From: Rhodoferax aquaticus
Lineage (GTDB): Bacteria > Pseudomonadota > Gammaproteobacteria > Burkholderiales > Burkholderiaceae_C
Reading direction: 5' to 3'
Assembly: GCF_006974105.1 (NCBI RefSeq)
Contig: NZ_CP036282.1
Span: forward strand, 4,464,001-4,528,000
Length of the DNA: 64,000 nucleotides
The translations under genes were made by a program, and so were the position numbers. Of this stretch, positions 47,114 through 55,639 are shown one piece after another (position 1 is the first letter of the stretch; the number at the start of each line of letters is the position of its first letter). Under the pieces are notes generated by a model that searched no databases, was not told the DNA's origin, and saw only the letters and a list, made by a program, of their open reading frames with translations.

Positions 47114-48802
47114 TTACACAAGGCCAAACACGGGGTAACGCATCCACTCCGGCTCATGGAAACGCTGGCCGTGGGCAAAGATGAATTGCAGCACGGCCTG
47201 CGCGTCGCCGCAGGCTTCAGGGTTGGCTTGCTTCCACGCCTCCAATGCGTCCCGCAGGCCGGGCTCGGCCTCTAGCATCTCCAGTGCGGTGTCTTCAAAC
47301 ACGTAGTCAGAAAAGGTCTCCTTCTTTTCCAACACACTGTTGAAAAAGCCCCAGCGGAAAAAGCTGTCGTGTGCCTCAGGCTCTAGGGTCTCCACCGCAT
47401 AGCGTGCGCGGGCTTGGGCCAGTGGCACCACCCAGTCACCGGCATAGGCTTGCACCGTCTCCACATGGCGCGTGAGCTCCACCGTGTCGTGAAACATATG
47501 GCCCTCATACGGCGTGGCGCGGGGCTCCACCGCGCGGATGCGGTACACCTGCACTTGCAGCAGCTGGTCGGCATCCACACGCTGCATTTCTACGCGGTTC
47601 CACTGCAAGCGCTCCACCGCCTCACGCCACGCCTGCGGCACCAGATAGGCGCGCGGGGTGCGCACGCGGGTTTGCACCGCAAAGTGGTTGAAGTAGTCAA
47701 TGTCACGCTCCCAAGGCTGGCTGCGGTCGTAGCTCAGGCGCTGGTAAAGCCCTAAGCGGCTAGGGCTGCGCACGGCTTGGTAACCCTTGAAGCGAAACGG
47801 CGTGGGCTTGTCCCAGTTCACCTGCCACTGCACCGGCCAGTCGGTCTGCGTGGCCGCCGCCTGCTTGGCTTGGGCGCGCAGTGTTTGAATCTGCTCGCTG
47901 TGCTCTACCGTGAACTCCAGCACCACCTCTACCAAGGCGCGCATAGACGCCAAGCGGTCCGCATAGGGCTTGAGCATGTGGGTCTCGGGCATAAAACCAA
48001 TGGTGTGGTGCAGCGCCGCATAGCCGGTAGAAAAACGCGGCACCTCCAAAAAGTCCACGATGCCGTCGTCGGGCGTGTCCTTGCGCGGGTTGACGTAGGG
48101 GCAGGTCGGCCACCCACGGGCTTGCATGGCGCTAAAAATAGCGGGCTGCATGGTGTCGCGCAGCAGGGCACCCAAGCCGCCCCCCAGCTTGTCGGCCTGG
48201 GTTTGGATCAGGGTCATGGTGTACTGGTAGTCCGCCCCGTTAGAGGTGTGCGTGTCCACCATCACATCGGGGTCCCACTCCGTAAAGAAGCGGTTGAACA
48301 CTTGGGCGCTCAGGCTGTCGCATTTCAAAAAGTCGCGGTTCAGGTCTAGGTTGCGCGCATTGGCCCGAAAGCCAAAGGCCTCAGGCCCCACTTGGTTCAC
48401 GCGCGAGGTGGCTTGCCGGTTGTGGCAACCGTCTACGTTGTAGATAGGAATGAACAAAAACACCGTGCGCCCCAAAGCGGCCAAGCGCTCTGGCTGGGTA
48501 CACAGGTCGCGCACCAAGGCCATGCAAGCGTCAATGCCTTCAGGCTCGCCGGGGTGAATGCCGTTGTTGTTGAAGAACACGGGACGCCCTTGCGCCTTCA
48601 AGGTGGCATGGTCGAGCACCCCGTCCGCGCTGATGACGCCTGCGTGGATCGGCCAGCCCCCGTCAGAGCGGCCAATCTCGAAAAAGCGCAACACCGTGGG
48701 GTATTGCAGGGCCAAGGCCTCATACCAAGCAATACAAGGAGCCCAGGTGGTGGTTTGGTTGCCGTTGCCAGCTTCAAAAGGGGTTTGCGCAAAAGAGGTC
48801 AT
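47114..48802 (-). CDS. M14-family zinc carboxypeptidase
   Basis: A ~562-residue protein of the M14 (carboxypeptidase A) family. The zinc-binding GIHPGEPEG (HxxE) and VDTHTSNGADYQYT, with the third-ligand His, are visible, and the helix EIGRSDGGWPIHAGVI precedes them. The C-terminal ~200 residues have no hallmark that I recognise. No signal peptide is seen, so it is probably cytosolic. The ATG at 48802 is preferred over a start at 48817. Confidence 0.85.
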   Translation of the reverse strand: MTSFAQTPFEAGNGNQTTTWAPCIAWYEALALQYPTVLRFFEIGRSDGGWPIHAGVISADGVLDHATLKAQGRPVFFNNNGIHPGEPEGIDACMALVRDLCTQPERLAALGRTVFLFIPIYNVDGCHNRQATSRVNQVGPEAFGFRANARNLDLNRDFLKCDSLSAQVFNRFFTEWDPDVMVDTHTSNGADYQYTMTLIQTQADKLGGGLGALLRDTMQPAIFSAMQARGWPTCPYVNPRKDTPDDGIVDFLEVPRFSTGYAALHHTIGFMPETHMLKPYADRLASMRALVEVVLEFTVEHSEQIQTLRAQAKQAAATQTDWPVQWQVNWDKPTPFRFKGYQAVRSPSRLGLYQRLSYDRSQPWERDIDYFNHFAVQTRVRTPRAYLVPQAWREAVERLQWNRVEMQRVDADQLLQVQVYRIRAVEPRATPYEGHMFHDTVELTRHVETVQAYAGDWVVPLAQARARYAVETLEPEAHDSFFRWGFFNSVLEKKETFSDYVFEDTALEMLEAEPGLRDALEAWKQANPEACGDAQAVLQFIFAHGQRFHEPEWMRYPVFGLV

Positions 48803-49206
48803 GCGAGACACGTCCACAAAGATTCAAAAAACAAAAGCCACCGTGGGCTTGAAGTGCGCCGATTATCGGGGCGGTGTTGGCGAGGCAACTCTGGCCTGGC
48901 GCGCGCTTAGCGCAGCGACATCAGTGCGCGCTCAGCACGGAGTTCGCGGAGAAGCAGTCGGTAGAGCGCAAATCAACGTCTTACATGTTGCGCCTAGGTC
49001 TAGCTCAAACATCCCTCCGCTGGAACGCGAACAAAGATTTATTTCGCATAGATATCGCTAAAAACCATCTTCTATGGCACCTATTTTTGAATACATGAAC
49101 AATAAACTTGACTACATTTCTAATTTGTAGAAGAATTAAGGCATTAAAAAACGATCCAAAGAGATCTGGTAGATCAGGGATCCCCTTTGAATTGCGTAGG
49201 AAGAAA
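48803..49206. other. Transition region into the AT-rich island
   Basis: No convincing gene. GC content falls at about 49010. The last ~100 bp hold a promoter-like pair and a small palindrome ahead of the island operon. A 74-codon open frame (48874-49098) spans the change and has no ribosome-binding site. Confidence 0.5.
49108..49136 (+). promoter_or_regulatory. Putative promoter of the island operon with an overlapping palindrome
   Basis: TTGACT (49108-49113) and AAGAAT (49131-49136) are 17 bp apart. The spacer holds TTCTA-atttg-TAGAA (49118-49132), an inverted repeat that could be an operator. The -10 match is weak. Confidence 0.45.
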
Positions 49207-49446
49207 ATGGTGACTGAATCGGATAAGCGAGATGCTAGGGAAAAGTTTGTTGAACTAGCCAACAAGCGAGTCACCCGTACCATCAAAGACCTTCGACTCA
49301 TCGGCAACTTAGCAAACAAGCGCAACTACAAATATGACGACGCTGATGCAAAGAAAGTGATTCGCGCTTTGCAACGAGAAATGGATGCGCTTAAGGCTCG
49401 CTTTAGAGGCGACGACGGTGACGAGGATTCTGTTTTCACACTTTAA
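49207..49446 (+). CDS. Small charged helical protein, first gene of the island
   Basis: A 79-residue protein, rich in Lys, Arg and Asp, predicted mostly helical: KRDAREKFVELANKRVTRTI, then IGNLANKRNYKYDDADAKKV and IRALQREMDALKARFRGDD. It resembles small proteins that I have seen beside mobile R-M and abortive-infection genes, but I cannot name a family. The ATG at 49207 has an AGGAAGA site; the frame is open from 49108 but that part overlaps the promoter. It ends 21 bp before the GHKL gene. It may be a regulator or a complex subunit. Confidence 0.65.
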   Translation: MVTESDKRDAREKFVELANKRVTRTIKDLRLIGNLANKRNYKYDDADAKKVIRALQREMDALKARFRGDDGDEDSVFTL

Positions 49447-49467
49447 AGAATAAACAAGGGAGGGCGA

Positions 49468-51396
49468 ATGACAACAAACTGGGTGTTCCCACAAACATCA
49501 CCATTTCAAGTCCAAGGAAGAGACCTGTCGGAGGACAACTTTGCGCAGGAAGAGCGCAGTAACTTAGAAATTTTGATTCGTGAAGCGCTTCAAAATCCTT
49601 TGGATGCGCGCTCACTAGACAACACCGGCCCGGTAAAGGTTTGCGTGAATGTTCTTAAGCCCGGCGAGTTCGACGTGGGGTACCTCAGCGATCTCATGAG
49701 CAAGGAGTTTAGGGAGCGACTACTTGCCTCTGACGCTGACCCGCTGCCACCGATTTCCGTAGCCTCGGTACTCGTCATCGAAGACTTTGGCACAACAGGA
49801 TTAGAAGGGCAATGGAAAAACCCAAACGCTGATGGTCCTGGCGAAAACTGGAACGCATTTTGGTTTCGAGAAGGAGAAGGAGCGAAGTCGGCTACTGGCA
49901 GCAATGGCAGAGCCGGCCAAGGCAAGATCACTTATTACCGCGTCGGCGCAGCGCGGTCTGTATTCGGCATGACTATTCGCAAGTCAGACGGCAAGACACT
50001 TTTAATGGGGCGCAGTGCATTTCGCCGTGTCTATCCCTACAACGATTCAAAGTATTCAAGACATTCATTTTGGGGTACCGGCATTGAACAACCTCTGCCT
50101 GTGGTCAACAGCAATGAAATCACGAGGTTTTCCAACGCCTTTCATCTAACCCGAAAACTTGAACCGGGACTTAGTTTGGTAATCCCGTTCCCGATTGACT
50201 TTGACATCGGTAACGCACTCACAACAGTCATCACGGAGTTCTACTATCCCATTGCCAAGGGAAACCTTGAAGTGACGCTGAACGGCGAGTCAATTGGTGC
50301 GGATAACGTTGAAGAAATCGCCATGCGAGTGCTGCCAGACAAAGCCGCAAAAGAAAAGAAATCAAGTTTCAGTCAAGGGTTCCGAGCCCTAGTACGCGCC
50401 GTCATTGAGGATGAAAAATTGGGCGTTGACCTCCCTCAATTGAAACCCGGGTGGGATAAGACACCGTCCTTGAAGGATGATGCATTTGAAGAAGGCGTCT
50501 TGACAAAACTCCGAGCTCGAATGGAAACCGGCGAAAGAATTTCTGTGCGATGCCCGGTGAGTGTTCGGCCCAAAAAGGGCGAAGTAATTCAAACTTCTTT
50601 CGACGTACATCTTGAAGTACCAGAGGATCTAGACCGTACTGAAGAAGCCTACGTCAGGCGCGACTTACTGATTGGCTCAGAAAGCCATTTGGTCGGCAGT
50701 TCTTATCTGCAAAAGTCACGCGGCCTCACTCTTGTCTTGAATAATGATCTCTCCGCTTTTCTTGCGGACGCTGAAGAGCCAACCCACCTCAAATGGAATG
50801 GGAGCAGACCACGCTTAGCGGAGGTTTATTCAAATCCCCAAGCGACACTTCGCGCAGTAAGGAACGCCGCACCGAGAATTTTGGCTCTCGTTTCAAACGG
50901 AGTAGTCAAAAGAGATATTCGAGCGCTGGCGAGGCATTTCTCCAAACCCGCAGAGGACGGCAAGCCAAAGTCACCAGGGGGGCCAAAACATGGCGATAGA
51001 AATCCAAGTGACACTCCACCAACAGAAGTGTCTGTTCGTAAGCCATTCAAAATTCACACTGGTCCTGACTTCGTGATCGTAAAGTCCAATGGCACAGCTG
51101 CACCACACGTTAGTGATTTGCCCATTGAGTGCTCACTTGAACTTGCGTATGAAGGACTGGACCAAGATCCCTTCAAAGCCTATGACCCATTTGACTTTGA
51201 TTTGGCGGACACCAAAGCGCACAAGATTGAAAGTGCTGGAATAACTCTAATTGACCGAAAGGAGAATCGCATTCGGTTTTCGATAGTTGACCCAGAGTTC
51301 GCGTTAGAGGTTCCAGGTTTTGACGCAAACATCCGACTGCGGGCCCGCTTGAACTACACGGAAAAAACCAATGGCACGACTATCAGCGCGGAGTAA
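49468..51396 (+). CDS. GHKL (MutL/MORC-like) ATPase of a putative defence cassette
   Basis: A 642-residue protein. The N-terminal ~250 residues have the Bergerat ATP fold: N-box REALQNPLDA (Glu39, Asn43, Asp46), G1 box IEDFGTTGL (Asp106, Gly108, Gly111) and G2 box GSNGRAGQGK (144-153). The middle shows the S5-like region pattern expected of GHKL proteins. A Pro/Gly-rich linker (about residues 495-525) leads to a ~115-residue beta-rich C-terminal domain. MutL/MORC-like ATPases of this kind occur in mobile restriction systems (Iyer, Abhiman and Aravind). The GGGAGG site fixes the start. It overlaps the next gene by 26 bp. Confidence 0.75.
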   Translation: MTTNWVFPQTSPFQVQGRDLSEDNFAQEERSNLEILIREALQNPLDARSLDNTGPVKVCVNVLKPGEFDVGYLSDLMSKEFRERLLASDADPLPPISVASVLVIEDFGTTGLEGQWKNPNADGPGENWNAFWFREGEGAKSATGSNGRAGQGKITYYRVGAARSVFGMTIRKSDGKTLLMGRSAFRRVYPYNDSKYSRHSFWGTGIEQPLPVVNSNEITRFSNAFHLTRKLEPGLSLVIPFPIDFDIGNALTTVITEFYYPIAKGNLEVTLNGESIGADNVEEIAMRVLPDKAAKEKKSSFSQGFRALVRAVIEDEKLGVDLPQLKPGWDKTPSLKDDAFEEGVLTKLRARMETGERISVRCPVSVRPKKGEVIQTSFDVHLEVPEDLDRTEEAYVRRDLLIGSESHLVGSSYLQKSRGLTLVLNNDLSAFLADAEEPTHLKWNGSRPRLAEVYSNPQATLRAVRNAAPRILALVSNGVVKRDIRALARHFSKPAEDGKPKSPGGPKHGDRNPSDTPPTEVSVRKPFKIHTGPDFVIVKSNGTAAPHVSDLPIECSLELAYEGLDQDPFKAYDPFDFDLADTKAHKIESAGITLIDRKENRIRFSIVDPEFALEVPGFDANIRLRARLNYTEKTNGTTISAE

Positions 51397-52129
51397 TCCA
51401 ACGGGTCTTCGAGAAATCGATCGAAGTAAAGTCACCCTAGCTATTTCCGACATCGGCAACCGCCAGGCCTTTTCTTTGGAGCGCTTGGACCTATCAAAAA
51501 CCGAGTTCAAAGAGCGGCTGAAAGTCGTCGTGATCGCTCGTGCCGGCAACACAAGCGCGCGTTTCGAGTTGGGAACGACTGATAGCTTTTCTCGCGAACC
51601 ACATGCAATTGCAAATTTAGATTTATCTCATCCATTGCGATTTCGAATACTTTTGCATGAAGAAGGCAGTCCGAAACTTGTCGGTTCAGTTGAGAACTTG
51701 AGGGCACGAGACGAATCACAAAGCGAAAGCTTGCTCCCAATGGAATCAGCACATCTTGGTGAACGTGTTTGGCGACTGCTGATTACTGACGACGGACCCA
51801 TTTTGCAGTTCAATTCTGTCGTGTTTCCGAGTGCTGCAGGAGCGGAGAATTTTTTACCATTTTCTTCATTAGTGCTTCCTGAAGCACTTCGCCAAGTAAT
51901 GCAAAAAATTGCGGAAGACCCAGCTGACTTAGACGACGATGACAGTCCATGGCATCCATGGGCAAAGTGGCTGGATGCGATTGGCGCGTCAAGACCGCCT
52001 AGCTTCGACGATGCGGAAAAATCATCAAATTGGTGTGATGACGTAGTTGATCGTTTTTGCACTCGCAGTCGATTTGCCACCACGTTGCAAGCAAACTTAC
52101 TAAAGGGGGCAAGCAGTGATCAAAACTAA
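51371..52129 (+). CDS. Uncharacterised protein in the GHKL/methyltransferase cassette
   Basis: A 252-residue protein with no family I recognise. The first ~110 residues look beta-rich (KVTLAISDIGNRQAFSLERL, ARFELGTTDSF, LRFRILLHEEGSPKLVGSVE), perhaps an immunoglobulin-like or jelly-roll fold. The rest is more helical, with an acidic stretch (ADLDDDDSPWHPWAKWLDAI). It overlaps the GHKL gene by 26 bp and the next gene by 14 bp, so it is translationally coupled and likely in the same complex. The end is Cys/Asp-rich (NWCDDVVDRFC). Nuclease or specificity roles are possible but untested. Confidence 0.65.
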   Translation: MARLSARSNPTGLREIDRSKVTLAISDIGNRQAFSLERLDLSKTEFKERLKVVVIARAGNTSARFELGTTDSFSREPHAIANLDLSHPLRFRILLHEEGSPKLVGSVENLRARDESQSESLLPMESAHLGERVWRLLITDDGPILQFNSVVFPSAAGAENFLPFSSLVLPEALRQVMQKIAEDPADLDDDDSPWHPWAKWLDAIGASRPPSFDDAEKSSNWCDDVVDRFCTRSRFATTLQANLLKGASSDQN

Positions 52130-52841
52130 GTCACTTAATTCAGCAGGTATCGCGGTATTTGAGAAATGGTTAGAACATCCCGAAGGCGAGACTGCATCGG
52201 CACTATTGGCCGACAACGCCTATTTGGATGAGTTTGCTGACTTGCAAATTGATCCCGACCTACTGTTCGCGTCGCGCCTAGAGTTCGGCAGCAAGCTAAA
52301 TGAATGGTTTGCAAGCGCAGATTTCCATTCACTTATGTCCTCAGATTCAGATGGCTTCTGGGCATGGTTAGCGTTAGTCTATTTCAACCAGTTAACGGCC
52401 AAGGGCATACGTCGTAGTGAGCATTACATTGTGAAGCGCAAGGGGTCGACGGGGTCACTTGCCTATCGGCATGCCGTACGCACTCCTTATGAACTGGTGT
52501 TCATACACGGCGAAAGCGCTGAGATTTGCTTGAGTACACCAATGCATACGTTCGGCGATATGACTGAACAACTTGCGTCTAGGCAATCAATCGCGCACAA
52601 CAAGGGTTTTTTTCAGACTGCTAGTGAGTTGTATATCAAGAATGGGGTCTTAAAGCGCGGCGCCTCATCAAAACCCAAAAAGCCAAAAGACCGCAACCCT
52701 GGTGAACGGACTGGTCTTGGTAGTGTCAGGAGACTAGCTATTGCGTTGCAACGACTCGACCTAACCTTCGACACTGAGGAAATGTTGGCATCCCAAATGA
52801 AAAGAGTTCTACCAAAGGAATTCGGTAAGTATGTTGAATAG
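52116..52841 (+). CDS. DUF6339-like protein of unknown function in the cassette
   Basis: A 241-residue protein starting at GTG with a GGGGG site. Visible blocks: DGFWAWLALVYFNQL (residues 79-93), SEHYIVKRKG, MTEQLASRQSIAHNKGFF and RRLAIALQRLDLTFDTEEM. From memory this pattern resembles DUF6339, found near methyltransferases and ATPases in mobile regions; I could not check. It is the last plus-strand gene and is convergent with the methyltransferase, 11 bp apart. No signature nuclease motif is clear. Confidence 0.6.
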   Translation: MIKTKSLNSAGIAVFEKWLEHPEGETASALLADNAYLDEFADLQIDPDLLFASRLEFGSKLNEWFASADFHSLMSSDSDGFWAWLALVYFNQLTAKGIRRSEHYIVKRKGSTGSLAYRHAVRTPYELVFIHGESAEICLSTPMHTFGDMTEQLASRQSIAHNKGFFQTASELYIKNGVLKRGASSKPKKPKDRNPGERTGLGSVRRLAIALQRLDLTFDTEEMLASQMKRVLPKEFGKYVE

Positions 52842-52852
52842 TGGGCCAGTGT

Positions 52853-54406
52853 CTATTTCTTTCGACTCGCAAGCAAGTCATTGCAAATGGTCGCTATTTG
52901 ATTCGCCAGTAGCGAAGGCACCGCATTTCCAACTTGATGAAACTGCTGAGTTCTGTTTCCTTGGAAAAAGTAGTTATCAGGAAAAGTCTGTAATCGCGCA
53001 GCCTCTCTCACAGTGAGACTGCGGCATTGCGAGGGATCCGGATGAATGAAGTAGTGCCCATCTTTAGATATGTGGCTGGTTACTGTAGTGCTAGGCCGTG
53101 TGTATAACTGCACCTTGAATCGGTCAGCAAACTTGCCTGATTCCCAGTTGGCGTGCGCAGGCGCAAGGCTAGGTAGTGCAAAGTCTGTATGGCCTTTAGG
53201 TGAGCGCTCAAAAGTATCAGCAAAGGTAGAGGCAAACAGGTAGCGACCTAAGTCGCTGGTCATGTGTGATCGCGTTTCGTGATTCAACCAAACATCAAGC
53301 TGCGTATCTGTCACCCACTCCGAATACCTATTTTGTGAGTTCTCAGCTGGCTGTGTATGTGGAATGCGAAGTCCACCTGTTCCCAATTCATCAGAGAAAC
53401 GGGATTTCAGATTTGACAGTGCCGTTGCCATCTGCAGTTCACCTGCATCTCGTGCTTCTTGAGCCAAACGAACAGACAAGTCCGAGACTGTTTTGGCCCA
53501 TGTGCTCGCTGAGTCGGACCGCCCTAACTTACTACGCAACTTAGGCAAATTGAAAAGCGCCTGCTCTAGCGTAACTGTGTGATCTGCACGAGAAAGGCGA
53601 GCAAAAGATTTCCCTCCCAACTCGCTTTTTCGAATGCCCAAAAGAATGACGCGATGTCGCGCTTGCGGAATTCCATATCGCTCTGAATAGATGATGAAGT
53701 CGCGTGGATCAATGCTTTCAGGATCCATGCCATAACTGAAAGCAGTGTCCGTGACCAATGAATGAATGACGTACTCCGGGCCGTCACCTGATTGCGTCGC
53801 AATGCTTGGATTGGACAAGTCACGCAAGATGTCATGAAAGACCAGCTTGTTGTTCACCTTTGACGACAAGATGCCTTTAACGTTTTCCATGACAAAGACC
53901 GCTGGCGATACTTTTTGCAAGATCCGCAAGTACTCTTTGTACAAAAAGTGCCGGTGATCATCCTCGGCTTTGTAGTTTGCCTTGCCGAGATTCCGAGCTC
54001 TACCCACCAGCGAATAGGCTTGGCATGGCGGGCCGCCAATTACCACTGTCTTGTCTGAAGAGAGTTTGGCTGCCGCAATAATTTTGTCTAGTTCTTCGTT
54101 ACCAGCTTGGCTACCTAGGGTAAGTTGCCGCGCTTCAGATGTAGCTTTGGCCCAAAGGTCAGGGGCAACGTCTTTTGGATGAGGGGCGGAAGATGAATGG
54201 CAAAAGTCGTAATAGGCACTGAGTGCATTGCGGTCCTGTCCACGCTTCGCATGTCGAAAGTAGCTGCGCAAAGTTAATGTCTTGTGAGCGCTCTCTTCCA
54301 TTTCTGCCGAAACTACGATTTCAAAGGCTTTTCCACCATTTAGTGAGGCGAAACCTTCGCCAAGGCCGCCGGGGCCTGCAAACAGATCAATGACTTTGTA
54401 ACTCAT
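52853..54406 (-). CDS. DNA (cytosine-5) methyltransferase
   Basis: A 517-residue C5 methyltransferase with all main motifs in the standard order: I DLFAGPGGLGEG (residues 7-18), IV GGPPCQAYS with catalytic Cys128, VI MENVKG (Glu174), VIII QARHR (248-252), IX SLTVREAARLQTFPDNYFF, X VGNAVPSLLANQIA. The target-recognition region between VIII and IX is long (about 190 residues). The start is ATG 54406; a TTG at 54421 is in frame. It is convergent with the GHKL operon and presumably protects host DNA. An inverted repeat lies 16-31 bp upstream. Confidence 0.95.
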   Translation of the reverse strand: MSYKVIDLFAGPGGLGEGFASLNGGKAFEIVVSAEMEESAHKTLTLRSYFRHAKRGQDRNALSAYYDFCHSSSAPHPKDVAPDLWAKATSEARQLTLGSQAGNEELDKIIAAAKLSSDKTVVIGGPPCQAYSLVGRARNLGKANYKAEDDHRHFLYKEYLRILQKVSPAVFVMENVKGILSSKVNNKLVFHDILRDLSNPSIATQSGDGPEYVIHSLVTDTAFSYGMDPESIDPRDFIIYSERYGIPQARHRVILLGIRKSELGGKSFARLSRADHTVTLEQALFNLPKLRSKLGRSDSASTWAKTVSDLSVRLAQEARDAGELQMATALSNLKSRFSDELGTGGLRIPHTQPAENSQNRYSEWVTDTQLDVWLNHETRSHMTSDLGRYLFASTFADTFERSPKGHTDFALPSLAPAHANWESGKFADRFKVQLYTRPSTTVTSHISKDGHYFIHPDPSQCRSLTVREAARLQTFPDNYFFQGNRTQQFHQVGNAVPSLLANQIATICNDLLASRKK

Positions 54407-54421
54407 GCTTATTTGACTCAA

Positions 54422-54437
54422 CTGAACATAGGTTCAG
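54422..54437. promoter_or_regulatory. Inverted repeat upstream of the methyltransferase
   Basis: CTGAAC-atag-GTTCAG, 6-bp arms, 16 bp before the methyltransferase start. Several R-M methyltransferases or controller proteins bind such palindromes to limit their own expression. Confidence 0.45.
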
Positions 54438-54723
54438 GAGCTTGCTCATTTATTTTGATGCACTTAGGGTGCCGAATTTCTCCAACCAATGCTTGGCGAG
54501 TGCATACACGTCAACCTACTACACAACCAGGTTACCAGGTAACAGAAGACTAGACAAGTACTGCAACGTCGATTTTCCCTCTACAAAGTAACCCAAACAA
54601 CGTTCTAGCGCCCATCATATATGAGCAAGCAGCTATCAAATATATAGCTTGCACCATCCGCAACAGAGTGACAGCTACGTGCGTATATGCGTTGCGCAGC
54701 TGGCTTTGGGTGCGCCCCCGCCC
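54438..54723. other. Right flank of the island
   Basis: No gene seen. It holds a 13-bp palindrome GTTACC-A-GGTAAC (54531-54543) and a dispersed repeat (54608-54650). GC content rises to the core level from about 54650. No clear direct repeat marking the island ends was found. Confidence 0.45.
54608..54650. repeat. Dispersed repeat copy 5
   Basis: GCGCCCATCATATATGAGCA and then AGCAGCTATCAAATATATAGC, a diverged copy at the right border of the AT-rich island. Confidence 0.5.
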
Positions 54724-55620
54724 TTACCGCAGCAACACCAGCGCAGTGCCCAGCACGGTGAGCGCTGCGCCTAGCCATGCGCCGGGTGCGGGCGGGCGGC
54801 CCACGCGCAGCCACAGCAGGGGCAAGACCAACACCGGCGACACCGAGGACAGCACGGCCACCATGCCCAAGTCGCCGCCCTTGAGGGCCAAGAGCACCAG
54901 CGTCATGCCCACGCCCATGGCCAAGAAGCCGTTGATGGCGGTGAGCCCCACCACGCGCAGGGTGGGCGCGGCCTGCGGCCTAGAGGCGGCAAAGCCACTC
55001 CACAGCAACACAAACTGCGCCGCGCACGCCACCGACACGCGCACCGCGGATGCGGCCACCGGGTCCACCGCGCCTTGCAGCACGGGTTTGACGAGCAAGG
55101 AGCTCAAGGCCTGGCAAAACGCGGCAAGTAGCCCTAAGGCCACGCCTGCGCCTACGTGGCCACGGTCGGCCTCCCAGTCGTGGGTTTCTTCTTTGCGCCG
55201 CCCCAGCACAATGGCCGACATCACGCCTGCCACGGTGAGGCCCGCGCCAATCGTGGCCTGCACACTCATGCGTTCATTGAGCAGCCAAAAGCCGAGCAGG
55301 GCGCTGAACACCGCGTGGGTGGCAAAGAGCACGCCAGAGCGTCTTGGCCCCAAGCGGTTCATGGCCGCAAACATGGCCGTGTCGCCCACAAAGATGCCGA
55401 CCAAGCCGCTCAAGCCCACCCACCCCACCGACTCCAGCGGCAAGGTGCGCCAGCCCCCGGTGTAGGCCACCACGCTCCACAGCATGATTGAGACCAACAA
55501 CATGCGCAGCCGAGTAAAGGCAAATGCGCCCAAGTGGCGCGAGGGCTCTACCGACAGCATGGCGCCCATGGCCCAGCAGGCGGCTGCGCCCAGGGCAAAC
55601 AAATCGTGTGCGTTCAACAT
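54724..55620 (-). CDS. EamA/DMT-family transporter
   Basis: A 298-residue membrane protein with ten hydrophobic segments and two EamA repeats: LFALGAAACWAMGAMLSVEPSRHLG at the start and ALGLLAAFCQALSSLLVKPVLQG at the start of the second half. Drug/metabolite transporters of this kind export amino acids or other small compounds; the substrate is unknown. It ends at 54724 and lies 19 bp after radA. Confidence 0.88.
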   Translation of the reverse strand: MLNAHDLFALGAAACWAMGAMLSVEPSRHLGAFAFTRLRMLLVSIMLWSVVAYTGGWRTLPLESVGWVGLSGLVGIFVGDTAMFAAMNRLGPRRSGVLFATHAVFSALLGFWLLNERMSVQATIGAGLTVAGVMSAIVLGRRKEETHDWEADRGHVGAGVALGLLAAFCQALSSLLVKPVLQGAVDPVAASAVRVSVACAAQFVLLWSGFAASRPQAAPTLRVVGLTAINGFLAMGVGMTLVLLALKGGDLGMVAVLSSVSPVLVLPLLWLRVGRPPAPGAWLGAALTVLGTALVLLR

Positions 55621-55639
55621 TCAAACTCTCTCACGCGCG

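Noticed and set aside
48874..49098. 74-codon plus-strand frame at the left edge of the island
   Set aside because: It spans the change in base composition, has no ribosome-binding site and no recognisable motif.
49108..49206. Longer N-terminus (TTG start at 49108) for the 79-residue protein
   Set aside because: The TTG is part of the -35 candidate; the ATG at 49207 has a better ribosome-binding site.
49000..54720. Direct repeats (att-like) bordering the AT-rich island
   Set aside because: I compared both flanks by eye and found no convincing pair; no integrase or tRNA gene is at either end.
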